Part shown: positions 7,895 to 16,182 of the stretch, piece by piece | How positions within the stretch are numbered: the first letter of the stretch is position 1 | Layout: each line of letters starts with the position of its first letter | Source: Sporobacter termitidis DSM 10068 | GTDB lineage: Bacteria; Bacillota; Clostridia; Oscillospirales; Oscillospiraceae | DNA: 64,000 nucleotides | Reading direction: 5' to 3' | NCBI RefSeq assembly: GCF_900130065.1 | Contig: NZ_FQXV01000001.1 | Span: forward strand, 278,572-342,571 | The notes under the pieces: generated by a model | Told to the model about the DNA's origin: nothing | Databases searched by the model: none | Seen by the model: only the letters and a program-made list of their open reading frames with translations | Program-made: the position numbers and the translations under genes

Positions 7895-10588
7895 TTAGAG
7901 CTTGGAAATGTTCACGGCGCAGGCTTTGTATTCCGGCGTCATCGTGACGCGGTCGTAAGCCTTGTTCGTCAGCCAGTTGGCGTTGCCTTCGCGGTAATGG
8001 AACGCCATCCATACAAGGCCCGGCTGAATCCGCTCGGAAACGCGCGCCGTTACTTCAACAGAGCCGCGCCGCGACCAGACCCTGATCTTCTCGCCGTCTG
8101 CGATACCCATGCGGCCGGCGTCGATATCGGAGATGTCGGCGTACTCCTCGGGCAGCAGGTCGTTGAGCCCCTTGGCCCGGCCCGTCTGCGTCCGCGTGTG
8201 ATAGTGGTAGAGGCGGCGGCCCGTGCTTAAGACGAACGGATACTCCGCGTCGGGCACCTCGGCCGGCGGCGTCCATTCCAGAGGCACCAGGAGGCCTTTG
8301 CCTCTTGTGAAATTGCCGTCCTTGTGCAGGATCTGTGTGCCGGGATGGTCCTCGCTGGGGCAGGGCCACTGGATGCCGTCCCCGTCGAGCCTGTAATATT
8401 TGACGCCGGCGAACGAGGGGCAGAGCACGGCCAGCTCGTTATCCCAGATTTCCCGGGCGCTGTTGGACGCCCACTCATGGCCGAAGCGCTTAGCGATTTG
8501 CTTGAAGATCCACCAGTCGGGCTTTGCCTCGCCCGGCGCGTTCTTGATCTTCCGGACGCGGCTGATGCGCCGCTCGCAGTTTGTATAGGTGCCCTCGTCC
8601 TCGCACCAGGAGGCGGCGGGCAGAATGACGTGAGCAAAGCGCGTCGTCTCCGTCATGAAGATATCGGTGCTGACCAGGAATTCCGCTGCGGCCATGCATT
8701 TCTCAACATGGGCGATGTCCGGCTCGGCCTGGACAAGGTTTTCGCCGAAGAGGAACAGTCCCCTGATCGTTTTGTCGAGCAGGCCGTCCAGCATCTGGGC
8801 GATCATCAGGCCGTTCTTGGCCGGAATGCTGTCCACGCCCCAGGCCTTTGCAAACTTGGCGTTGACGGCCGGATCGGTAAAGCTCTGGTAGCCCGGCAGC
8901 ACGTTGGGCAGCGCGCCCATGTCGCAGGCGCCCTGAACGTTGTTCTGGCCGCGCAGCGGATTGACGCCGGTGTTTTCCTTGCCGATATTGCCCAGCAGCA
9001 TCTGCAGGTTGGCCACCGATATAACGTTATCCGTGCCGCAGGTGTGCTCGGTGATGCCCAGGGTGTAGATCAGCATGGCGGGCTTGACGGTGCCGAGCAT
9101 GCGGGCGATCTCGATGATCGTCTCCTTCGGGACGCCGCTGATCTCCTCGCCTCTTTCGGGCGGATATTTCATCACGCAGGCCTTGAGCTCTTCAAAGTTC
9201 TCGCAGTGATCGCGGACAAACTCTTTATCATAGAGGTCCTCGTTGATCAGAACGTTCATGATGGCGTTCAGGAAAGCCACGTCCGAGCCGACCTTCATCT
9301 GCGCGAAGATGTCCGCGTAGTCGGCCAGCCGGTGCCGTCTCGGGTCGCAGACGATCAGCTTCGCTCCGTTCCTGGCGCCGTTCTTGACGAAGGTGGAAGC
9401 GACCGGATGCGCCTCGGTCATATTCGTGCCGATGCAGAACAGGAGCTTCGTGTTGGCAAACTCCTGGATGGAGTTCGTCATGCCGCCCGTGCCGAAGGAT
9501 TTCATCAGGCCCGAGACGGTCGGCGCGTGGCAGACGCGCGCGCAGTGGTCGATGTTCGGCGACTGGAAGACGGCGCGCACCAGCTTCTGCATCTGGTAGG
9601 AGTTCTCGTTTGTGCTTCTGGCGCAGCTGACGCCCGCCACGGCCTCCGGGCCGTATTTGGCGATGATAGCCTTGAACTTATTCGCCACCAGGTCGAGCGC
9701 CTCATCCCAGGAAGCTTCGCGGAAGGTACCGTCCGCCTGCTTGATGAGGGGCGTCGTGAGCCTTTCGTCCGAATAGATGAAGTCGTAGCCGAAACGGCCC
9801 TTGACGCACAGGCGGCCGTCGTTGGGCTGCGCGCCCTCCACGCCGGTGACCTTGACGATCTCCTCGCCCTTCATATGCAGGTTCAGCTGGCAGCCGACGC
9901 CGCAGTACGGGCAGGTCGTTCTGACCTTTGTCGTTTCCCAGCTCCGCGCCTTGCCCACGGACTTCTTCTCGATGAGCGCGCCCACCGGGCAGCGCTGGAC
10001 ACATTCGCCGCACTGCACGCAGGAGGATTCTCCCATCGGCTTGTCGGTGTCGCAGACGACCACCGTCTCGCTGCCGCGCTGGGCCAAACCCAGTACGTCG
10101 TTGTCGACGATCTTGTTGCATGCGATCACGCAGCGCTTGCAGAGGATGCATTTCCGGTTGTCCCGGATGATCATCGGGCTCGAGTCGTCGATACCCGGGT
10201 CGTTTTCGCTCTTGAGGATGAACTTGGGCGCCTCGATACCCAGCTCATAAGCGGCGTCCTGCAGCTGGCAGTCGCCGTTCTTTTCACAGGACAGGCAGTT
10301 GTGGGCGCCATTGGACAGCATGAGGTTGACGATGGTGCGCCGGGCGCTCAAAACCTTCTCGTTATTGGTGCGGACGACCATGCCTTCGGCCGCCTTCACG
10401 GAGCAGGACGGCTGCAGGTTCCGCATGCCCTCCACCTCGACCACGCAGATGCGGCAGGAGAAATTCTCGTGGACGCCCTCCATATAGCACAGGGTCGGAA
10501 TATGAATGCCGTTGGCCTCGGCGACCTGCAGAACGGTCTGCCCCTCCTGGCCCTGGACTTTCTTGTTGTCTATCGTTAAATTGATCAT
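7895..10588 (-). CDS. fdhA: Formate dehydrogenase catalytic subunit, cysteine type, with NuoG-like N-terminus
   Basis: 897 residues; ribosome site GGGGGTTAAGTA. Order of domains: 2Fe-2S ferredoxin (Cys34, 45, 48, 62), His/Cys-rich cluster segment near 98-107, a two-cluster 4Fe-4S ferredoxin (about 147-200), the molybdopterin oxidoreductase 4Fe-4S motif CPYCGVGC (226-233), Mo-bisMGD domains, and a C-terminal MGD-binding domain (PFVLSTGRRLYHYHTRTQTG). The Mo ligand position reads NIDHCARVCHAP with Cys353 where many relatives have selenocysteine. It interconverts formate and CO2. With NuoE/NuoF upstream it forms an NAD(P)-linked, possibly ferredoxin-dependent bifurcating enzyme in the cytoplasm; bifurcation is inference. 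Confidence 0.95.
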   Translation of the reverse strand: MINLTIDNKKVQGQEGQTVLQVAEANGIHIPTLCYMEGVHENFSCRICVVEVEGMRNLQPSCSVKAAEGMVVRTNNEKVLSARRTIVNLMLSNGAHNCLSCEKNGDCQLQDAAYELGIEAPKFILKSENDPGIDDSSPMIIRDNRKCILCKRCVIACNKIVDNDVLGLAQRGSETVVVCDTDKPMGESSCVQCGECVQRCPVGALIEKKSVGKARSWETTKVRTTCPYCGVGCQLNLHMKGEEIVKVTGVEGAQPNDGRLCVKGRFGYDFIYSDERLTTPLIKQADGTFREASWDEALDLVANKFKAIIAKYGPEAVAGVSCARSTNENSYQMQKLVRAVFQSPNIDHCARVCHAPTVSGLMKSFGTGGMTNSIQEFANTKLLFCIGTNMTEAHPVASTFVKNGARNGAKLIVCDPRRHRLADYADIFAQMKVGSDVAFLNAIMNVLINEDLYDKEFVRDHCENFEELKACVMKYPPERGEEISGVPKETIIEIARMLGTVKPAMLIYTLGITEHTCGTDNVISVANLQMLLGNIGKENTGVNPLRGQNNVQGACDMGALPNVLPGYQSFTDPAVNAKFAKAWGVDSIPAKNGLMIAQMLDGLLDKTIRGLFLFGENLVQAEPDIAHVEKCMAAAEFLVSTDIFMTETTRFAHVILPAASWCEDEGTYTNCERRISRVRKIKNAPGEAKPDWWIFKQIAKRFGHEWASNSAREIWDNELAVLCPSFAGVKYYRLDGDGIQWPCPSEDHPGTQILHKDGNFTRGKGLLVPLEWTPPAEVPDAEYPFVLSTGRRLYHYHTRTQTGRAKGLNDLLPEEYADISDIDAGRMGIADGEKIRVWSRRGSVEVTARVSERIQPGLVWMAFHYREGNANWLTNKAYDRVTMTPEYKACAVNISKL

Positions 10589-10607
10589 TACTTAACCCCC
10601 ATTCAGG

Positions 10608-12467
10608 TCACCTGGAAATTGCCTTGAAAGGGCACTTTCCAAAGCAGGCGCCGCATTTGATGCACTTTGATTCGTCGATGGAGTAAGGCGTATCCTTGTC
10701 TCCGCTGATGGCCGACACAGGGCAGTTCTTCGCGCAGAGACCGCATTTTTTGCAGGCGGCCTTGTCGATGGTATAGCAGGCCAGAGCCTTGCACTTGCCC
10801 GTGGGGCATCGCTTGTCGGCGATGTGCATCTCATATTCGTTGCGGAAATTGCGGAGCGTGGAGAGGATCGGGTTGGGCGCCGTCTGCCCCAGGCCGCACA
10901 GCGCCGAGGATGTGACGTCCCGGGCCAGGGTCTCCAGCTCGTCGATGTCCTCCATCGTCCCCTCGCCGTCCGTGATCTTCTGAAGAATGGCCAGCATCCG
11001 CTTTGTGCCGAGACGGCAGGGCGTGCACTTGCCGCAGGATTCGTCCTGGACGAATTCCATGAAGAATTTCGCCACGTCCACCATGCATTTGTCTTCGTCC
11101 ATAACGATGAGTCCGCCGGAGCCCATGATGGCGCCGAGCTTCATCAGAGAATCGTAATCCACCGGCGTATCCAGGTTTTCCTTGGTGATGCAGCCGCCGG
11201 AGGGCCCGCCGATCTGCGCGGCTTTGAACTCCTTGCCGCCGGGCAGGCCGCCGCCGATCTTATACACGATGTCGCTGAGCTTCATGCCGATAGGCACTTC
11301 CACAAGGCCGGTGTTATTGATATCGCCGGCCAGGGCAAAGACCTTTGTGCCCTTGCTCTTTTCGGTGCCGAAGCTGGCGTACCAGCCGCTGCCCTTCAAA
11401 ATGATGGGCGCGATGTTGGCAAAGGTCTCCACGTTGTTGATAATTGTCGGCTTCTGGAACAGCCCCTTCTGGAACGGGAAGGGCGGCTTTTGCTTCGGCT
11501 CGCCGCGCTCGCCCTCAATGGAGGCCATGAGCGCCGTCTCCTCGCCGCACACGAAAGCGCCGGCGCCGATCCGGACCTCGATGTCAAAGTCGAAACCGCT
11601 GCCGAGGATATCCTCGCCCAGCAGGCCGAAGTCCCGCGCCTGCTCCAGCGCGGCGTTGAATCTTTCAATGGCCAGCGGATACTCCGCCCTGATATAGGCA
11701 AAGCCTCTCTCCGCGCCGATGGCGTACGCGCCGATGAGGATGCCTTCGATGACCGTGTGGGGATCGCCCTCGATGAGGCTGCGGTCCATAAACGCGCCGG
11801 GGTCGCCCTCGTCGGCGTTGCAGACGATGTATTTCTCGTCGCTCACGGCCTGCAGGCCCGCATTCCATTTGACGCCCGTGGGGAATCCCGCGCCGCCGCG
11901 GCCTCTGAGGCCGGACTTTGTGACCTCGTCGACCACCTGCGCCGGCGTCATGGAGTTCAGCGCCTTCGCGGCGGCCTTATACCCATCGCTGGCGATATAC
12001 TCCTCGATGGAGCCGTAATCGATGTTGCCGCAGTTGCGCAGGGCGATTTTGATCTGATTTTTAAAGTACTCAATATCCTTCAGGTGCGTCACGCGCTTTT
12101 TCAAAGCGGTGTCGTAGTATGTATTGTCTTCTTTCACGGCGCCGCCCGCGAAGTGGCTTTCAACGATCGCCGGAATGTCCGCCGGCGTCAGCTTTGTATA
12201 GAAGACTTCCTCCGGCATGACGACCATCACGGGGCCCAGATTGCACGTGCCGATGCAGCCCGTTTCGCTGACCAGCACCTTGTCCTCCAGGTGATTATCC
12301 TCGATGGCCTGAAGCAGCGCGTTCTTCACCGCGTGGCAGCCCGCTGAGACGCAGCCGCCGCCGGAACAGACAAGCACCCTGTATTGATAGCGGCGCGTTT
12401 CCTCGAGGAAATTCTCCCTGATGCTGTCGAGGTCGGCCGCCGTTTTAACCATTTTTGTTTCAATCAT
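10608..12467 (-). CDS. nuoF: NuoF/HydB-type NADH-binding iron-sulfur flavoprotein subunit
   Basis: 619 residues. The N-terminus (about 28-120) is a thioredoxin-like 2Fe-2S domain with CSGGGCVSAGC and ETGCIGTCNLG. The middle is the NADH/FMN-binding Nuo51 core (GLRGRGGAGFPTGVKW, NADEGDPGAFMDRSLIEGDP), then an SLBB segment and a 4Fe-4S motif CGKCTPCRLGTKRM. The last 60 residues carry two CxxCxxCxxxC ferredoxin clusters. This is the HydB/HylB architecture of multimeric bifurcating hydrogenases and formate dehydrogenases. It passes electrons between FdhA and NAD(P). Its start overlaps the nuoE end by 4 bp, and fdhA follows after 19 bp. Confidence 0.93.
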   Translation of the reverse strand: MIETKMVKTAADLDSIRENFLEETRRYQYRVLVCSGGGCVSAGCHAVKNALLQAIEDNHLEDKVLVSETGCIGTCNLGPVMVVMPEEVFYTKLTPADIPAIVESHFAGGAVKEDNTYYDTALKKRVTHLKDIEYFKNQIKIALRNCGNIDYGSIEEYIASDGYKAAAKALNSMTPAQVVDEVTKSGLRGRGGAGFPTGVKWNAGLQAVSDEKYIVCNADEGDPGAFMDRSLIEGDPHTVIEGILIGAYAIGAERGFAYIRAEYPLAIERFNAALEQARDFGLLGEDILGSGFDFDIEVRIGAGAFVCGEETALMASIEGERGEPKQKPPFPFQKGLFQKPTIINNVETFANIAPIILKGSGWYASFGTEKSKGTKVFALAGDINNTGLVEVPIGMKLSDIVYKIGGGLPGGKEFKAAQIGGPSGGCITKENLDTPVDYDSLMKLGAIMGSGGLIVMDEDKCMVDVAKFFMEFVQDESCGKCTPCRLGTKRMLAILQKITDGEGTMEDIDELETLARDVTSSALCGLGQTAPNPILSTLRNFRNEYEMHIADKRCPTGKCKALACYTIDKAACKKCGLCAKNCPVSAISGDKDTPYSIDESKCIKCGACFGKCPFKAISR

Positions 12468-12985
12468 GCTCCAAACTCTCCATTTTTCAGAACTTGCTTG
12501 ATCTTATTGGAGTCCATCATCTGATACACCACGTTGTCGATAGTGACGGCCGGGGCCAGGCCGCAGGCGCCGATGCACCGCGTGACCTCCAGTGTGAATT
12601 TGCCGTCCGGCGTCGTCTCTCCGACGCCGATTCCAAGCTCGTCGGTCAGTGTCTCGAGAATCTCCTTGCCGCCGCGCACGAAGCAGGCGGTACCCATGCA
12701 GACCTGAATGGTGTGCTCCCCCTTCGGCACCATGCTGAAGTGGGTATAGAACGATACCACGCCGTGGACCTTCGCGACAGGCATATTGAGCTTCCCGGCG
12801 ATATACTCCTGGAGCTCCGACGGAATATGGCCGAATATGCCCTGCGCCATATGTAAAATCTGAATCAGGCTGCCTGGCTTCGATTTATAGATCTCGATAA
12901 CCTGATCCAACCGTTCGTATTTCTGTTCCTCCGTCTCCTGCCCGCACTTGCAGACAGTCTCCCGCTCCTCCGGATTCATGTTCAT
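12464..12985 (-). CDS. nuoE: NuoE/HydC-type thioredoxin-fold 2Fe-2S subunit
   Basis: About 173 residues from the ATG at 12985 (AAAGGTG six nt upstream); ATG at 12991 or TTG at 13003 are alternatives. The helical N-terminal half (LIQILHMAQGIFGHIPSELQ) and the 2Fe-2S ligands CMGTAC...CIGACGLAP are those of NuoE (24-kDa) proteins. It is the first gene of the formate dehydrogenase operon and forms the small electron-entry or exit subunit with NuoF. An extra N-terminal CKC near residue 13 is not part of the cluster motif. Confidence 0.93.
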   Translation of the reverse strand: MNMNPEERETVCKCGQETEEQKYERLDQVIEIYKSKPGSLIQILHMAQGIFGHIPSELQEYIAGKLNMPVAKVHGVVSFYTHFSMVPKGEHTIQVCMGTACFVRGGKEILETLTDELGIGVGETTPDGKFTLEVTRCIGACGLAPAVTIDNVVYQMMDSNKIKQVLKNGEFGA

Positions 12986-13297
12986 ATTCATCACCTTTAC
13001 CAAAATTAGTTACGCGTAATTTGCTTAAGTGCACAAAATATTATGGGGCAATTTGATTATACATCCCGCCTATTTGAAAATAAACTATCGTTAACATAAA
13101 GACGATTTCGTCACGAATCGCGTTTTATTTTTTCACTTTTCAAAACAATTTGTTTATTACTTCAATAATCTTTTTGTTTTTTTATCATAAGTGTACAAGA
13201 TATGGTATTCCGGATTTGTTATTGGCACAGTTTTCCGGCGTCAATTGCCACGCGTGCCTTTAGTCATTTTTCACAACATGTGCCTCCTTAGGAAAAT
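12986..13297. other. Gene-free AT-rich region upstream of nuoE
   Basis: About 310 bp, far richer in A and T than the surrounding genes. It holds the candidate promoter at 13056-13085 and the TTACGCGTAA palindrome. Nothing else was recognised. Confidence 0.5.
13056..13085 (-). promoter_or_regulatory. Candidate promoter of the nuoE-nuoF-fdhA-fdhD operon
   Basis: On the minus strand a TATAAT (13056-13061) preceded by TG lies 17 nt after a weak TTTATT -35 box, about 70 nt upstream of nuoE. A perfect palindrome TTACGCGTAA sits between it and the gene, near 13010, and could be an operator. Confidence 0.4.
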
Positions 13298-13553
13298 GAG
13301 GACAGGCCGCTCCTTTGGCGGCCTGTCCTCAGCTTGTCGAAAAACCTGCCTGAAGAAGGCAAAGCCTCGCAGAGTTTGCCGCCGGAGCGGCAAATAAATT
13401 CAAAATCGTCACGCAGGAGGACATGCGCCTCCGGAGTGACACTTCTCATGCGGGGCGTGGCTGAGCGCGCCGCATGCACCCCCTTGTCGGATAAAGCCCC
13501 ACGGGCTTTATCGACAGTCTGAGGGCAGGCCGCTCCTTTGGCGGCCTGCCCTC
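13298..13553. repeat. Intergenic terminator-flanked repeat, copy B
   Basis: Left hairpin 13298-13330 (arms GAGGACAGGCCGC / GCGGCCTGTCCTC) and right hairpin 13521-13553 (same loop TCCTTTG) differ only at one base pair, A-T versus G-C. Between them is a 190-bp core beginning AGCTTGTCGA and ending TCGACAGTCT, an imperfect inverted repeat. The core holds further hairpins (TTTGCCGC/GCGGCAAA, GATAAAGCCC/GGGCTTTATC). It lies 3' of the zinc-ribbon gene. Confidence 0.8.
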
Positions 13554-13568
13554 GCTTATCGCGGGATG

Positions 13569-13820
13569 CTACGCGTTTGTCCGCATGTCCTTCCAGGCGG
13601 GCAGCTTTGACATCAGGCGCACGGCGGTCTCGTGAGCCGCGCCGTGGTCAAGCCCCTGCGTGCGGACCAGGAACTCCGTCATGCCCTCGAGTTTTTCGGG
13701 GTACGACTGCATGGTGCCGTCCTCCCGCGCGCAGTAGACGCAGTAATCCTTGCTCTGGTCTCCTCCCGGAAAATCTTCCGCCGCTTTCATCGGCATACCG
13801 CAGGCAATGCATGTTTTCAT
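13569..13820 (-). CDS. Small zinc-ribbon protein
   Basis: 83 residues, ribosome site AAGGA 10 nt before the ATG. The N-terminus MKTCIACGMPMKAAEDFPGG followed by CVYC gives two CxxC knuckles of the putative zinc-ribbon family (PF12674 type). The C-terminal half is helical (MTEFLVRTQGLDHGAAHETA). Its function is unknown; it stands alone between repeat copy B and a TetR gene. Confidence 0.75.
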   Translation of the reverse strand: MKTCIACGMPMKAAEDFPGGDQSKDYCVYCAREDGTMQSYPEKLEGMTEFLVRTQGLDHGAAHETAVRLMSKLPAWKDMRTNA

Positions 13821-13876
13821 ATTCTGATCGTCCTTTCAGTTTTATATTGACGGCGGCCGCCGCCGCCCGGTTTAGC

Positions 13877-14464
13877 TCACCCGTTCAGCAGCTTAAGAAA
13901 GCTCCCCACAAGCGTCGTGCCGTGACGTCGGATCACGTTCCCCTCCGGCGCAAACAGGCCTCCGTTGGCAAGATAATAATGCACCAGCCCCATCCACATG
14001 TTGAAGAGCATCGCATCGGGGATGCCGCGCTTCTCTATGCGGCTGGATTCCCTCTCGGCCACGCGGTTGAAATGCAGCGACACGGCGGATTGAATGTCAA
14101 TCCAGCTGTCCCGCGCCGCCGTCGGCAGCATGCGATTTTCCAGGACGAGCCGCGTGTAAAACGGCTCATATGCCGAGATGGCGCCGAGATGCGCCCGCAG
14201 CAGCTCTTCCATACTGCCGCAGCGTTCCGCCAGCGCGTGGGTTTCAAGGGCGATCAGCGCGCCGTAATGCGCCACGACCTCCTCGATAAGCGCCTCCTGG
14301 GTATTGAAATGCAGAAAAACCGTCCCGTGGGAGACGCCCGCCGCCGCCGCGATGTCCGCCATGCGCGCGGCCATGATGCCCCGCGATGAAAACACCGCAT
14401 ACGCCGTCTCGATCAGATGTTCCTTTGTCTGCGCCTTTTGCCGCTGCCGTTTAGATTCTGTCAT
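13877..14464 (-). CDS. TetR/AcrR-family transcriptional regulator
   Basis: 195 residues with AGGAG nine nt before the ATG. Residues 1-60 form the TetR HTH: TKEHLIETAYAVFSSRGIMAARMADIAAAAGVSHGTVFLHF is the region, here cited by position (about 12-52). The C-terminal ligand domain is not specific. A consensus-like promoter and two 14-bp dyads directly upstream (14471-14499) indicate autoregulation. No target gene is adjacent apart from itself, although the next downstream gene is the zinc-ribbon protein. Confidence 0.9.
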   Translation of the reverse strand: MTESKRQRQKAQTKEHLIETAYAVFSSRGIMAARMADIAAAAGVSHGTVFLHFNTQEALIEEVVAHYGALIALETHALAERCGSMEELLRAHLGAISAYEPFYTRLVLENRMLPTAARDSWIDIQSAVSLHFNRVAERESSRIEKRGIPDAMLFNMWMGLVHYYLANGGLFAPEGNVIRRHGTTLVGSFLKLLNG

Positions 14465-14470
14465 TTTATA

Positions 14471-14499
14471 TGACTCCTAAGTCACTGACTTTATAGTCA
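14471..14499. promoter_or_regulatory. Paired TetR-type operators
   Basis: Two 14-bp dyads, TGACTCCTAAGTCA (14471-14484) and TGACTTTATAGTCA (14486-14499), share half-sites TGACT/AGTCA and are 15 bp apart. They lie between the -10 box and the start of the TetR gene, the classical place for an autorepression site. Confidence 0.75.
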
Positions 14500-14526
14500 T
14501 CATATCTTATATTTGAGATTTGTCAA
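14499..14526 (-). promoter_or_regulatory. Promoter of the TetR gene at 13877-14464
   Basis: On the minus strand TTGACA (14521-14526), a 16-nt spacer and TATGAT (14499-14504). The -10 box touches the upper operator dyad. Confidence 0.75.
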
Positions 14527-14535
14527 CACCCAAAA

Positions 14536-14781
14536 GTAAGCCGCGCCGAAAGGCGCGGTACCCAGCTTGTCAAAAAAACTGCATACAGAGGACAAAGCCT
14601 CGCAGAGTTTGCCGCCGGAGCGGCAAATAAATTCAAATTTGTCACGCAGGAGGACATGCGCCTCCGGAGTGACTCTTCTCATGCAGCGCGCGGCTGAGCG
14701 CGCTGCATGTACTCTCCTTGTCGATAAAGCCCGGAGGCTTTATCGACAGCTGAGTAGGCCGCGCCGATAGGCGCGGCCTAC
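14536..14781. repeat. Intergenic terminator-flanked repeat, copy C
   Basis: Left hairpin 14536-14561 (CCGCGCC, GAAA, GGCGCGG) and right hairpin 14754-14781 (GTAGGCCGCGCC, GATA, GGCGCGGCCTAC) are versions of the same sequence. The core between them (about 14562-14753) matches copy B over most of its length, in the same orientation, and ends TTTATCGACAGCTGA. It lies 3' of the membrane-protein gene at 14790. Confidence 0.8.
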
Positions 14782-14789
14782 AGAGAATT

Positions 14790-15398
14790 CTATACATTCT
14801 CTTTCCTTTTAAAATGCACAAATGACAGGATGCAGACCGGGATAAAGTAGGCGCACCAGAATTCGAGGATCAGGGTGCCCATAAGCGCCCCGCCCGCGTT
14901 TGCCCCACCGAAAACGCCAAGCATCGGGATCACAACGCAGCTGACCGCGAAGACGCCGTGGGCCAGCAGCAGCCCCTTCAGCCATCTATCGGCCGTCGTT
15001 TTGACCTGGACCGCGAAAGCGATGAAAAAGGTCGCCAGCGCCATGAACGCATAGCCCAGCAGGTCGTAGTTGAACATCAGGCCGAAATTCGCGTAATCCA
15101 GCAGCAGCGCCGCCTGGCCGGCCAGCGTGCCCATTCTGACGGTGGTGAGCTGGGCGAAATACACGAGCATGATAAGGACAGCATAGACGGACGCAAACGC
15201 TACCGCCGTTTTGCTCACCGCCGACGTCTCGCGCCCGCCGAAGGCGGCGAAAGCGCACACCAGAGGGACAAAGCCCCATGCGATAAACATGCTGGCCAGG
15301 AAGCTCACAAACGAGCTGCCGAACGCCATGCCGAGCGCGAACGCGGCGACGGCGGCCAGCGTCACGAGCGCGGCGAGCATCCCTGTTTTCTTGTTCAT
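14790..15398 (-). CDS. Hypothetical multi-pass membrane protein
   Basis: 202 residues from the ATG at 15398 (AAGGA nine nt upstream); a GTG at 15416 is the alternative start. Six hydrophobic segments are visible, for example LAALVTLAAVAAFALGMAFG near the N-terminus and VFAVSCVVIPMLGVFGGANA in the C-terminal half. I recognise no family. It sits directly behind, and probably in one operon with, the TetR gene at 15413-15979, so it is the likely regulated target, perhaps an efflux or membrane-stress protein. Confidence 0.7.
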   Translation of the reverse strand: MNKKTGMLAALVTLAAVAAFALGMAFGSSFVSFLASMFIAWGFVPLVCAFAAFGGRETSAVSKTAVAFASVYAVLIMLVYFAQLTTVRMGTLAGQAALLLDYANFGLMFNYDLLGYAFMALATFFIAFAVQVKTTADRWLKGLLLAHGVFAVSCVVIPMLGVFGGANAGGALMGTLILEFWCAYFIPVCILSFVHFKRKENV

Positions 15399-15412
15399 AT
15401 CTTTCATTCCTT

Positions 15413-15979
15413 TCACATAAGCCGGTTTACAATAAGGTCGATCATCGCGTCTCTCTGTGTCTTGTCGTTAAAATCATATCCGAACAGCGCCCCGCTCAGC
15501 TCCCGGCGCAGGAATATGCCTTGGAGAACGGACGTGACGGCGAACATCAAAAGCGCTTTATCGCGCTCCGGGAAATCAAGGCCCTGTAAGGACAGCAGCA
15601 GCCCCCGCACGGTTTTCATGGTGTTGTCTCCGGCCTCCGGCGACTTAAAATCCCCCAGGATGGAAATCTGCGACACGGCGGGATTGGCGGCCAGAAAATC
15701 GGCGACATTCTTGACGACAGCCGCCAGATACGCCGCGCCCTTCAGCCCCGGGCCGACATCCGGCTTAAAGCCGGCGATAAAGCTGCCGATAAGCTGCTGC
15801 ACGCAGAGCTCGATCAGGTGCTCCTTCGTTTGAAAGTGATAATTGATAAGCCCCACGCCGACGTTTGCCCTTTCGGCAATAGCCCGCACTGTAATCGTCT
15901 CGATGCTGCCGGCGCTCTCGCCGATCAATTCGGCGGCCGCCCTGAGTATTTTCTCCCTGGTATCCTCTCTGCTTTTCAA
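15413..15979 (-). CDS. TetR/AcrR-family transcriptional regulator
   Basis: About 188 residues from a TTG at 15979, which has GGAGG five nt upstream. The ATG at 15991 lacks a ribosome site and lies close behind the operator, but is possible. The HTH covers about residues 5-50 (REDTREKILRAAAELIGESA then AERANVGVGLINYHF). The C-terminal domain is unspecific. It heads a two-gene unit with the membrane protein at 14790-15398. The promoter and overlapping operators at 15995-16051 point to autorepression. Confidence 0.88.
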   Translation of the reverse strand: MKSREDTREKILRAAAELIGESAGSIETITVRAIAERANVGVGLINYHFQTKEHLIELCVQQLIGSFIAGFKPDVGPGLKGAAYLAAVVKNVADFLAANPAVSQISILGDFKSPEAGDNTMKTVRGLLLSLQGLDFPERDKALLMFAVTSVLQGIFLRRELSGALFGYDFNDKTQRDAMIDLIVNRLM

Positions 15980-15994
15980 AACACCCTCCATGCT

Positions 15995-16017
15995 GAACGA
16001 CGTTCTGAACAACGTTC
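15995..16017. promoter_or_regulatory. Paired operators of the TetR gene
   Basis: Two 11-bp dyads, GAACGACGTTC (15995-16005) and GAACAACGTTC (16007-16017), share half-sites GAAC/GTTC and lie at the expected transcription start of the TetR gene. Confidence 0.75.
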
Positions 16018-16023
16018 AATACC

Positions 16024-16051
16024 ATTATACCAACCGCCACCTGTTTGTCAA
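16024..16051 (-). promoter_or_regulatory. Strong sigma-A-type promoter of the TetR-membrane protein unit
   Basis: Minus strand: TTGACA (16046-16051), a 16-nt spacer, then TATAAT (16024-16029) preceded by TGG as an extended -10. Both hexamers match the consensus exactly. Confidence 0.88.
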
Positions 16052-16182
16052 CAGAAAAAACGGCTGTTTCCTCCGCCGGGTGCAGTTTACAATTTAACGA
16101 ACAAATCAACATTTTTTTCAATATGATATGGCGATGCGGAACTCGCTCTGAGTGAAGCTTAATATATCTTTGGAGAAACAAC

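Noticed and set aside
8324-12347. Long open frames on the plus strand opposite fdhA and nuoF
   Set aside because: They are shadows of GC-rich coding sequence: low-complexity Arg/His/Asp-rich translations with no ribosome sites, while the minus strand has full conserved motifs.
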